From: Clostridiales bacterium
GTDB lineage: Bacteria; Bacillota; Clostridia; Christensenellales; Pumilibacteraceae
Direction: 5' to 3'
Assembly (NCBI GenBank): GCA_022508405.1
Contig: JAFLVI010000006.1
Coordinates: 1 to 46,963, forward strand
Length of the DNA stretch: 46,963 nt
The notes beneath the pieces were generated by a model that saw nothing but the letters and a program-made list of their open reading frames with translations, ran no database searches and had not been told where the DNA came from. Made by a program: the position numbers and the translations under genes. Each line of letters opens with the position of its first letter. Position 1 is the first letter of the stretch. Below, piece after piece: positions 27,281 to 35,467 of the stretch.

Positions 27281-27915
27281 AGTAACACTCTGTCTTTCAA
27301 TACATTATTCTCGTAGACTTGTTCAAGACGGTAACTTGTCTGAAAGTACGATGGTCTTGGGCGTTCCACTTCGCTAATCTCTTTAAGCGTGATGGGGATA
27401 GGCTTTCTATTATTAAATACTTCTGTTGCGGTCTTCATATTAAGAGGCGTATCACCGCTAAGATTGAATGTTCTAATGACATCCATAACTCTATGCTTAC
27501 TGCCACGGCTGCAATCTGTATAGACAGTAGAAACAATCTCTCGGCAACCGTTCATGTCCTTCACAATGATTGACTTTTGATTGTACTTTGTGCCCAACAC
27601 CATCGCATCGCCATAAAAAATTCCATATATAATCAGAGCCTCTTCGTCGTATGGGGTGCCGTTTGTATCAATCCAACGAGAAATCAAATGTGAATAACCC
27701 AGCTTATATTGCTTGCTCACCTCGTTCTTTATGGATTGTAAAACCGACTTACCTTCTTTCGCCAGTACTACAACATCCCCATTCCAATTTGAAACATTAA
27801 AAAAAATGATAGCGCATTTTTCTTCATAACCTGTAAGATAACGATACAGTTTTTCAGTACCGCCGCCATTCAAATCCTTCAATCGTAAAACTTTATCTAT
27901 CATAAAACTCATCAA
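27277..27915 (-). CDS. Hypothetical protein, unknown operon gene 3
   Basis: 212 aa; 4-nt overlaps on both sides. Confidence 0.6.
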   Translation of the reverse strand: MMSFMIDKVLRLKDLNGGGTEKLYRYLTGYEEKCAIIFFNVSNWNGDVVVLAKEGKSVLQSIKNEVSKQYKLGYSHLISRWIDTNGTPYDEEALIIYGIFYGDAMVLGTKYNQKSIIVKDMNGCREIVSTVYTDCSRGSKHRVMDVIRTFNLSGDTPLNMKTATEVFNNRKPIPITLKEISEVERPRPSYFQTSYRLEQVYENNVLKDRVLL

Positions 27916-28652
27916 CCACCTTTCTTGTTGATTTCGTCAAGAGCATCTTGGATTGAATAATTAGGGCCCCACATTGTAACCGGCAAATACGGATTCAACC
28001 CGAACAGCGACTTTATGCGTGCGTCCCTACAATACTCACCCATAACGGTACCCTCTGCGGTGGCACGACAACTTCTTTGCAGTTCGCCTAGTGTTAAGGT
28101 TTTTTCTTCACACCCATTCTCACTGCATCGATATTTACTCAACATCATAGTGCTGTAATCGTTTAATGCGCCCTCTACCGAATCTGTGGTGCATGTTGCA
28201 GTTTGGATATAATTTATATCATTCATATCCTCGGTTGCCCAATACGATATTTTAAGTCTGCCGTCGATATATCTTCCGATGCAAATATCCCTCTGTTTAT
28301 ATAGCTCGCTCAGTTTTAGTAACGCTTTCAAAAACCTTTCCCATTTATAACAGTTATTCCACACGAGGCAGACTTCATTTATGCCGTCGCACCAACCACC
28401 CGAAATACTTTGATAGTCAAAGCCAATGCTTTGGATATTCTCTACAAAGCGTTCTCTATTCCGCTCGTTATACAGTCGGTATGCTTTTTCGTTAAACTTG
28501 CCATCCGAATAAAAAAGAGATTTGTCCGCACAAACGCTTATCGTGGCGAAGATAACCATTTCCTTCCTTGACCTTATACATCTTTCCTGCAACTCTTTAT
28601 CGCTGATGCGTATAAAGTCAAAGTTGCATTTTTGTAACTCGTCAAAAGTCAT
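27912..28652 (-). CDS. Hypothetical protein, unknown operon gene 2
   Basis: 246 aa; overlaps downstream gene by 4 nt. Confidence 0.6.
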   Translation of the reverse strand: MTFDELQKCNFDFIRISDKELQERCIRSRKEMVIFATISVCADKSLFYSDGKFNEKAYRLYNERNRERFVENIQSIGFDYQSISGGWCDGINEVCLVWNNCYKWERFLKALLKLSELYKQRDICIGRYIDGRLKISYWATEDMNDINYIQTATCTTDSVEGALNDYSTMMLSKYRCSENGCEEKTLTLGELQRSCRATAEGTVMGEYCRDARIKSLFGLNPYLPVTMWGPNYSIQDALDEINKKGG

Positions 28653-28683
28653 AATTCACCTCTCGAATAATCTTATCAAGCAG

Positions 28684-29733
28684 TCACTTTCGGCTTTTGT
28701 TTCTTGCGGCTTCAAAGTATGTAAATAACTGCTGTTGCAGTCCCGGCGTAATCCAAACCGTGTGCGCCTTATAGTTAGCTATGATATTTATAGTGTCGCC
28801 GAATTTCCAAATTGCAAAGACACTTTTGCCGTCTATCTTACCGTCTACTTCAATCGATTCTATATGTCGCGAATATCTTTTATACCGAAAACTTAACGCT
28901 ATTACTTCAAAGTCCTCACAACCGAAAAGCGTTTTTTCTTGAACAAACCGACCCTTGCCGTCCGTATCGTTAAGGAATATCACTTCCTCTTTTTTAGCGC
29001 AGTCGCACTGGTATTTTATCTCGCACACAAGATACTTGTCGGCAGATTGCAACAAAGGAAAGCTACCGTCTTCAACGCTTTGTTTAATCTTGTCGCTTAT
29101 ACCGAAGGACTGCTTCTTGTTCATCTCAAAAAAATCAAAATCACTCAAAAAGTTTCTAATCTCGCAAACTTTTTGTAGGATTTCGCCGTCTTTATAACAG
29201 GATATAAACTGATAGCGATAATCGGACAGTCTGCGATAGTACAGCTTGTTATCGTCAAAATCGACACACTCGAAGCCGTCCAGTGCCTTTGCTTTTTCGT
29301 ATTCATTCAAGAATGTGCGGAACATAATATTCAAACGCTTAATCTGCTCGGGCGACGGAGCAAAATGCTTGCCACCGCACACTATTCGCCCACCCGACAA
29401 ATAGTAGTCCTTGTAATTTGCCGTATAGATTCTGTTATCGCCTGCTATGCCCTTGAACACAACCTGATTCTTCCCTTGCGGAAGCTGTAACACATGCGGA
29501 CGCATCCTAATTTGGCGCTGGGCATCGAGCCAATCGCGCACTTCCGACAAAATGAGAACACCGTGCACTTCTGACCAATCATAGAGCCAGGACAACGGAA
29601 TGGAGTTAAGCTCGTGCTGTGTCAATGCTCTAATGTCATCAACGGACACTTCGGCAATCTCTTTAAAGTAGTTGCCGTCCACCATGCAACGCTCGTAGCC
29701 GAATCTCTTGTACGGGATTTTTTTGCTTCTCAT
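28684..29733 (-). CDS. Hypothetical protein, unknown operon gene 1 (first gene after riboswitch)
   Basis: 349-aa ORF, SD GAGAGGTG upstream, no recognised domain. Confidence 0.6.
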   Translation of the reverse strand: MRSKKIPYKRFGYERCMVDGNYFKEIAEVSVDDIRALTQHELNSIPLSWLYDWSEVHGVLILSEVRDWLDAQRQIRMRPHVLQLPQGKNQVVFKGIAGDNRIYTANYKDYYLSGGRIVCGGKHFAPSPEQIKRLNIMFRTFLNEYEKAKALDGFECVDFDDNKLYYRRLSDYRYQFISCYKDGEILQKVCEIRNFLSDFDFFEMNKKQSFGISDKIKQSVEDGSFPLLQSADKYLVCEIKYQCDCAKKEEVIFLNDTDGKGRFVQEKTLFGCEDFEVIALSFRYKRYSRHIESIEVDGKIDGKSVFAIWKFGDTINIIANYKAHTVWITPGLQQQLFTYFEAARNKSRK

Positions 29734-29765
29734 AATTCACCTCTCAAAAATTTTTTCATAAAAAT

Positions 29766-29790
29766 AGAACCCATCGCAACGATGAGTTCT
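29766..29790 (-). terminator. Riboswitch expression-platform terminator
   Basis: AGAACTCATCG-TTG-CGATGGGTTCT 11-bp stem followed by ATTTTTAT. Confidence 0.8.
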
Positions 29791-29805
29791 TATCCCGAAA
29801 AATAT

Positions 29806-29893
29806 AAACCCATCGTTCAGCCATTGGCACCTTGCCTTAAAAGGTAGGTTGTCGTTCGGTCATCGGGGCTGTCCCTCGCGAACTCTCTATGGT
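29806..29893 (-). promoter_or_regulatory. SAM-I-clan-like riboswitch aptamer (variant, P4 not apparent)
   Basis: Minus strand CATAGAGAGTTCGCGAGGGACAGCCCCGATGACCGAACGACAACCTACCTTTTAAGGCAAGGTGCCAATGGCTGAACGATGGG: P2 GTTCG/CGAAC, k-turn-like GAGGGA..CCCGATGA, P3 ACCTxCCTT/AAGGxxAGGT, GGTGCCAA, loop pseudoknot CAGCC/GGCTG. Confidence 0.65.
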
Positions 29894-29899
29894 GATTGT

Positions 29900-29930
29900 A
29901 TTATAGCACAGTATGTGCCGACCAAGTCAA
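29900..29930 (-). promoter_or_regulatory. Promoter of riboswitch-led operon
   Basis: TTGACT (29925-29930), N19, extended -10 TGCTATAAT (29900-29905). Confidence 0.65.
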
Positions 29931-30087
29931 CTAAAAAATCTTACTAATTTATTAAAATTGAAAATAATCGGCGCAATGGTGCATTTATGGTGCATAGATA
30001 AAAAGTCTACAATAGGCTTATTTGTATGAAGATTCTTTACACCAACATCATACTCTTTCTTGTGATAAAAAGCGTTCCTAATCCCAG

Positions 30088-31521
30088 TTATCTTATAGCT
30101 CTCCCGATATATTCATCAATCTTTCTATGTATCTCAGAAATTCTTAAATTAATTTCCGCCTGCAAATTCACCTTTTCTTCAATCTGTTTAACAATTGCAA
30201 GTTGTTCTTCTAATGGTATTCGAGGGATATCAAAATCTTCCACACTAGCAGGGTCTATATGTATTTGGTTTGTAGCGCCTGTATATGCATATTCAAATTG
30301 AAATACGCCCAACATGCTATTTAAGAAATATGCCAAAAATTTGCCACTGTATTTTTCTTCGTCTACACGAATAATCATTACTTCCGATGTTGCAAAAGCT
30401 TTGATATCTGTTGAATTGTATGTCGCCTTCCCTAATGAGCCCTTCCCGATATTGCAAACAAGAACATCACCACATTTTATATGCGCTTCCTCTTGATTTT
30501 CATATTGTTCCTCTCCAACAAATTCCGTGAACTCTAATTGTAACCCATCTACTGAAAGATGGGCGGTTTTTATGGCTGGAATAAACCCTTCTTTTGTATA
30601 ACAAGGAGCTTCTCCGTTATGGACTTTGTTCTTAATAATTTCCCGTAACTTTAATGTACCCAAACTAGACAAAATGCTATCTGATTTTCTTATAATAGGA
30701 TTACTACTCCTCACCGACAATCGTAGCAAATCAGATTTAGAATCGGCAAGCTTATTGTAAAATGTCAACATGGCTTTTGCCTCTAATTTTTGCGTTCCAT
30801 ACGACATTCCTTTTCCTAATTGATTTATTTCAGATATATCGTAATTAAAAGCTCTTGCAAATACATCATCAATAATCTGAACCGTGTCTACTTGTTTATC
30901 TTTAAGATGGCGCATTTCATATACGGCTGGTTTTATTCCATCCAATAATTCGAATTGCACTTCTCTAGGTATCTTAGGAATATATAAAGATTTCAGATGT
31001 TCTGAATTCAATCCAGGTTGCCCCTTTTTTCTATAAGCTAAATCAATTACCTGGTTCTGAAAAAACTTCTCTCTCATTAAGAAAAATAAAATACTCTGTT
31101 CAATTACACCGTTTGCTCTTAAGACATATACATGTTCATTAACCATTACTTTATCGTGTGGCAATATGCTCAAATCCACCATGCACACTTTTCCGGTCAT
31201 TGACCCATCTTTGCATAAAAGAATATCTCCATCTCTAACCTTCCCTTCTTTTTGTCCATCAAAAAAATCGAAAGGAATGTACGGTAGTTTTTTGATATCT
31301 AAATCCCCATCGGATCCAATTTGTTCGCCACCTAAACTAATTGCTTGTCCACAATATTCTGCCCTTATACCGCCGACAGGACGCCCACCTGATTCGCAAG
31401 AATCGATAACCTCCGATAAAGGGATATATGAATATTTCAATATAGGAAGACTATAATAGTCACCAAGGCGTAGGTTATGATATTTTGCAAATTCCCAGAA
31501 ATTGGTATTATGTATCTTCAT
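30088..31521 (-). CDS. hsdS: Type I-style restriction specificity (S) subunit
   Basis: Two TRD-like halves: VRDGDILLCKDGSMTGK...GLNSEHLKSLYIPKIPREVQFELLDGIKP and IKCGDVLVCNIGKGSLGKA...VEDFDIPRIPLEEQLAIVKQIEEKV. Confidence 0.93.
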   Translation of the reverse strand: MKIHNTNFWEFAKYHNLRLGDYYSLPILKYSYIPLSEVIDSCESGGRPVGGIRAEYCGQAISLGGEQIGSDGDLDIKKLPYIPFDFFDGQKEGKVRDGDILLCKDGSMTGKVCMVDLSILPHDKVMVNEHVYVLRANGVIEQSILFFLMREKFFQNQVIDLAYRKKGQPGLNSEHLKSLYIPKIPREVQFELLDGIKPAVYEMRHLKDKQVDTVQIIDDVFARAFNYDISEINQLGKGMSYGTQKLEAKAMLTFYNKLADSKSDLLRLSVRSSNPIIRKSDSILSSLGTLKLREIIKNKVHNGEAPCYTKEGFIPAIKTAHLSVDGLQLEFTEFVGEEQYENQEEAHIKCGDVLVCNIGKGSLGKATYNSTDIKAFATSEVMIIRVDEEKYSGKFLAYFLNSMLGVFQFEYAYTGATNQIHIDPASVEDFDIPRIPLEEQLAIVKQIEEKVNLQAEINLRISEIHRKIDEYIGRAIR

Positions 31522-31532
31522 AATCTATATCC

Positions 31533-33950
31533 TTAATTCCAATTTATTTCACGCATATAATCCAATATTGTGGTTTTAACCCCATCATCAACATCAATAA
31601 CTTCGTTACCATTTGCGTCAATATGAGAACGATACAATTCGTTTGGCATCGCTTTTTCTAAAACAACTTTATTCTTTGTATACCGCTTGTAGCCAATATT
31701 TTCTGTTTCAGCCATAAAAACATCATAGTTAAGCTCTCGCGACACTTTTTCGAATACCCACCAAACGTTCACATACCCGAATGCTTTCTTCTCGGCACAA
31801 AGTTTTAACAGATTCTCTAATACATTTTGATACTTATCGATTAACTGCTCCGCCGACAGCGCATCGTCAGACTTGTCGTAGTTGTTTGATAAAAATAACC
31901 TAATGACTTGTACTTTATCTAACTCTGTCATATCTTTTATTGAAGAAAGCTTAGATTTTTCTGCTTTACCCTCTTTTACGGCAATCAAATTATTAACTCT
32001 GGTTCTTAGCTTACTATATTCGTTTGAATGGTTTGTCCACAGCTCGTTCCATTTTTCAACTTCTGTCGCAGTTTTCTTTTGGAGAAAAACAATGCTGGTT
32101 TTTGTTGGAGTATAAGGTTCAAATGTCAACTGAGGTAAAGAAACAACCGCCTTTACTTTAAAATACTTATAAATAAAGAGCCTAATATATCTATTGCTTG
32201 TGGTATCAAAAACACTTTCAGGCAGAATAGCCGCACAACGTCCATTTTCTCTTAAAAGCTGATACCATCGTTCCACGAAAAGGTTTTCTGAGTTTGTTTT
32301 CTCCCCGAATAAGAATTCTTTCTTAATCGTCTTTTTAGTGTCGGTATCTAACTCAACACTAAAAGGAGGATTGGTAAGAATCAAATCAAACTGTTCATTA
32401 ACCTGCATATCACCATAAACAGCGGAACTGATATGTTGATTCATCGCATTAGTACCAACTTCTTTGTGATAGCTTTCAAACGGTGCAAGACCGTCCTTTA
32501 CAAAGATATTTGTAGAACCGTCTCCATGCAATATCATATTTACTTTTGTTGCTGTACCGAGATTGAAGTTTATCTCTGAACCATAAATGTATGTCTGAGC
32601 CCATTTGTTTTCGCGATGGTCTGGGTAAAACCAATCAGATTCTATTTTATCTCTAACAGCTGTTGATGTTCCTAATTCTTTATTGTATCCGTTATTACCA
32701 CGATTATGATATTTCATCATGTATGTGATGAATTTCATATATTCAATTAGGAATGTTCCACTGCCTGCCGAAGGGTCTATCATATAAGGAATTTCCCTAT
32801 CTTCTTTTACCCTTCTAATTGCTAATCTGTCTGCCTGAATAGCCCAAAGCATAAAGCGAACAACATTAGGATGCGTAAAGAACTGACCCTTGCTTTGCTT
32901 AAATCCATTTCGTATAATACCTTCAAAAAAGGTTCCTAAAATGTCTTTACCATTTAAACTGTTTTTCCCTTCTACAAATGATAAGTTTTCTAACTTCTGC
33001 ACAGTATATTTTAACTTTGAATAAGAGAATTTTTTGGAATCTATAACATTTGATTTTTCCAACTCCGCGCTATCTGTTATATTTAATTTGTTCCGCAATG
33101 CTCGTCGATATAGAGCATTAATGCGCTCAAATAAAGTTTCATTGCTTTCAAATTCTTCATCGCCATCTTTTTCAAATGTCAAAGATTGGAAATCATAAGT
33201 TTCCCCATCTTCTTTTTCATCCTCATCTTGAATTTTTGTTAAAATCAAATTTGTTAAAGATGAAAAAATTTCGTTATCATCTGTTCCACCGCCACCCCAC
33301 AAGACATTATGTAAATCTTTTTGAAGTTGCGAAAGCATTTCATTACTGAAACTACTTTCTAAATCTTTATCAGAACCTTTAATATATGGCTTTTTCTGCG
33401 CCCTGCCATAATGAGCAGGTAAAGTATTTGTACTATTTCTTGTCGGTTCCCAGTCTGAGTATGTATTATATTTTTTGTTATCAATGATGATACAATTATC
33501 TGTGAGTACATCTGTCTCATCATTGATAGTATAAAGTATAAGATATTTTACATCGTGATTTTCTGCACGTTCTTGTGCCGCAACTTTAAATAACTGCTCC
33601 TCGATAGTTTTATCCTTATCAATTACCGCATATTCATCTGGATTTTTAACTTCTATAAAAAGGAAGGCATCGCCTTTACCATCTCGAACAATAACATCAA
33701 TTCGACTGGTATTCGTATGCGGTCTTCCTGCAGTATAGGTGTGCTCTATTTCAATTGCTTCTGGTTTATATCCAAGCTCATTTACCAGCTTAGTAATCAG
33801 ATAAGCTCGAACCAACTCTTCTGGTTTTGCTTCTGTCCGTTTTTGACATTGCTTAATTCCAAAATATGCAAGAGAGCCTTTCTCCCAATTCACAGTAACC
33901 GCCTTGATTGGCTGAGCATCTAAATAGTGCTTGATTAAATCTTTATTCAT
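31533..33950 (-). CDS. Fused restriction-modification protein: N-terminal HsdR_N-type PD-(D/E)xK nuclease plus N6-adenine methylase
   Basis: SRIDVIVRDGKGDAFLFIEVKNP nuclease-like motif; MTase motif I DPSAGSGTFLIEYM and motif IV NPPF; start chosen at ATG 33950 with SD GAGGTG (ORF track start 33983). Confidence 0.85.
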   Translation of the reverse strand: MNKDLIKHYLDAQPIKAVTVNWEKGSLAYFGIKQCQKRTEAKPEELVRAYLITKLVNELGYKPEAIEIEHTYTAGRPHTNTSRIDVIVRDGKGDAFLFIEVKNPDEYAVIDKDKTIEEQLFKVAAQERAENHDVKYLILYTINDETDVLTDNCIIIDNKKYNTYSDWEPTRNSTNTLPAHYGRAQKKPYIKGSDKDLESSFSNEMLSQLQKDLHNVLWGGGGTDDNEIFSSLTNLILTKIQDEDEKEDGETYDFQSLTFEKDGDEEFESNETLFERINALYRRALRNKLNITDSAELEKSNVIDSKKFSYSKLKYTVQKLENLSFVEGKNSLNGKDILGTFFEGIIRNGFKQSKGQFFTHPNVVRFMLWAIQADRLAIRRVKEDREIPYMIDPSAGSGTFLIEYMKFITYMMKYHNRGNNGYNKELGTSTAVRDKIESDWFYPDHRENKWAQTYIYGSEINFNLGTATKVNMILHGDGSTNIFVKDGLAPFESYHKEVGTNAMNQHISSAVYGDMQVNEQFDLILTNPPFSVELDTDTKKTIKKEFLFGEKTNSENLFVERWYQLLRENGRCAAILPESVFDTTSNRYIRLFIYKYFKVKAVVSLPQLTFEPYTPTKTSIVFLQKKTATEVEKWNELWTNHSNEYSKLRTRVNNLIAVKEGKAEKSKLSSIKDMTELDKVQVIRLFLSNNYDKSDDALSAEQLIDKYQNVLENLLKLCAEKKAFGYVNVWWVFEKVSRELNYDVFMAETENIGYKRYTKNKVVLEKAMPNELYRSHIDANGNEVIDVDDGVKTTILDYMREINWN

Positions 33951-34006
33951 TGTGAGCACCTCGTATCGTTTTTCAGTGTCCATTTATGCCAGTAGAAATA
34001 GCATAA

Positions 34007-34166
34007 AATTGTATATTCAATGACCCGATTTTTATTAATTATACCAGTTTGATAGCTTTCAAGTCAACCAAAAAGCCTTCCGAATATGTAATACGGAAGA
34101 CGATTGGACATAGATTGATTTATTCATAGTAAAGTATTTGGTTAATTAAACATTGAATATACAATT
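34007..34166. promoter_or_regulatory. Candidate invertible promoter segment
   Basis: 16-bp perfect inverted repeats AATTGTATATTCAATG (34007-34022) and CATTGAATATACAATT (34151-34166) flanking promoter TTGACT-N18-TATAAT (34062-34067/34038-34043) and a terminator hairpin. Confidence 0.6.
34077..34099 (-). terminator. Hairpin terminator upstream of R-M promoter
   Basis: CTTCCG/CGGAAG stem followed by TTTTT on minus strand. Confidence 0.6.
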
Positions 34167-34175
34167 CGATGATAT

Positions 34176-34293
34176 TTATCCCAAGAGTTTTCCCAGCTTA
34201 TTCATCATCTCAATTTTGTGTTCCATAAGACTGTGGGCATAGCGATTTAGTGTAACCGCAGGGTTTTTGTGCCCTAGTATTTCCGAATAAAAG
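34176..34293 (-). pseudogene. C-terminal remnant of tyrosine recombinase/integrase
   Basis: SEILGHKNPAVTLNRYAHSLMEHKIEMMNKLGKLLG retains the LGH...Y integrase signature; upstream part replaced by the rpsR 3' end. Confidence 0.82.
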
Positions 34294-34296
34294 AAA

Positions 34297-34572
34297 TTAC
34301 TCGCCTTTAAAGGGCAGCAGCGCCATAACGCGCGCGCGCTTGATAGCGGTGGTAACGTCGCGCTGATGTTCGGCGCAAAGACCGGTTGCACGGCGCGGCA
34401 AAATCTTGCCGTTTTCGGCAATGTACTTTTTAAGGCGTTCTACGTCCTTGTAGTCCACGTGGTCGATATGGCCTTGGCAGTACTCGCACACGCGCTTTTT
34501 GGCGGGACGGCGGGTCTTGCGAATCTTATCGTCGCCGTCGTTTTGCTTCATTCTATTTTTGTTCTTGTCCAT
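34297..34572 (-). CDS. rpsR: Ribosomal protein S18
   Basis: [62 protein letters not shown]. Confidence 0.97.
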   Translation of the reverse strand: MDKNKNRMKQNDGDDKIRKTRRPAKKRVCEYCQGHIDHVDYKDVERLKKYIAENGKILPRRATGLCAEHQRDVTTAIKRARVMALLPFKGE

Positions 34573-34608
34573 GACAAATTATCTCCTTAAAAATGATTTG
34601 ATTCGACC

Positions 34609-35028
34609 TTAGAACGGAAGGTCATCGTTATCGACGGGCTGCATATCGGAAATGGGATGCGGCTCTTCGGGCATATATCCGCCTTGCGCACCTTCGCGAC
34701 CTGTGCCGTTGTTGCGCGGCGTCAAAAACTCCACTTCGTCCGCAACAACATCAAACGAGATGCGCTTAATGCCGTCGCGATCTTCGTACTGTCTGCGCTG
34801 AACCGAACCGTTAATGCCCACCTTGCTGCCTTTAAACAGGTACTTGGCGCAACGCTCGGCAAGCTGACGCCAGCAAATTACGTCAAAGTAATCGGCAACA
34901 CGCTCGCCCGCACTGTTGGTAAACGGACGGTTTACGGCAATGTTGAACCGAGTAAAATTGACGCCGCCTTGCGTACTGCCGGATTCGGGGTCGCGCGTAA
35001 GGTTTCCTATCAGTATGATTTTGTTCAT
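34609..35028 (-). CDS. ssb: Single-stranded DNA-binding protein
   Basis: MNKIILIGNLTRDPESGSTQGGVNFTRFNIAVNR; acidic C-terminal tip DNDDLPF. Confidence 0.97.
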   Translation of the reverse strand: MNKIILIGNLTRDPESGSTQGGVNFTRFNIAVNRPFTNSAGERVADYFDVICWRQLAERCAKYLFKGSKVGINGSVQRRQYEDRDGIKRISFDVVADEVEFLTPRNNGTGREGAQGGYMPEEPHPISDMQPVDNDDLPF

Positions 35029-35035
35029 GTCACAC

Positions 35036-35332
35036 CTAAACCCTTTCGATCATCCAGCGCAAAACGCCGTCGCTTATGCGCATTTGACGCTCGATTTCCG
35101 CGGGCATTTCAGGCGGTGCGGAAAACTTCATAAGCACGTAGTAGCCGGTCAAGTGCTTGCCGGAAATTTTGGTCTGAATGGGGTACTCAAGCTTGCGTGA
35201 GCCGCCGCCCCACTCTTCTGCCGTGACCTCGCCGTACGGCGCGACCAAGGCCTTGAAACGCTCCACCAACGCTTTTTTGGCATCGGCATCCTGCTTGTCG
35301 GACAGAATGTAAAGGATCTCGTAATTGTTCAT
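35036..35332 (-). CDS. rpsF: Ribosomal protein S6
   Basis: MNNYEILYILS...GSRKLEYPIQTKISGKHLTGYYVLMKFSA... Confidence 0.96.
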   Translation of the reverse strand: MNNYEILYILSDKQDADAKKALVERFKALVAPYGEVTAEEWGGGSRKLEYPIQTKISGKHLTGYYVLMKFSAPPEMPAEIERQMRISDGVLRWMIERV

Positions 35333-35467
35333 ATACCCTCCTTACGGTCTATGACCCACCTAGCGGTGAGTAAGGAATGCGGTCAGAAATATTTAACCGC
35401 GAATGTTATTATATCATGTTGGTTTTTATTTTGCAAGCAAAATTTATAATAATTCTTAATTCCGAAT

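Noticed and set aside
34176-34421. 81-aa ORF as a functional gene
   Set aside because: Its N-terminal half is out-of-frame rpsR sequence; only the C-terminal integrase remnant is meaningful.
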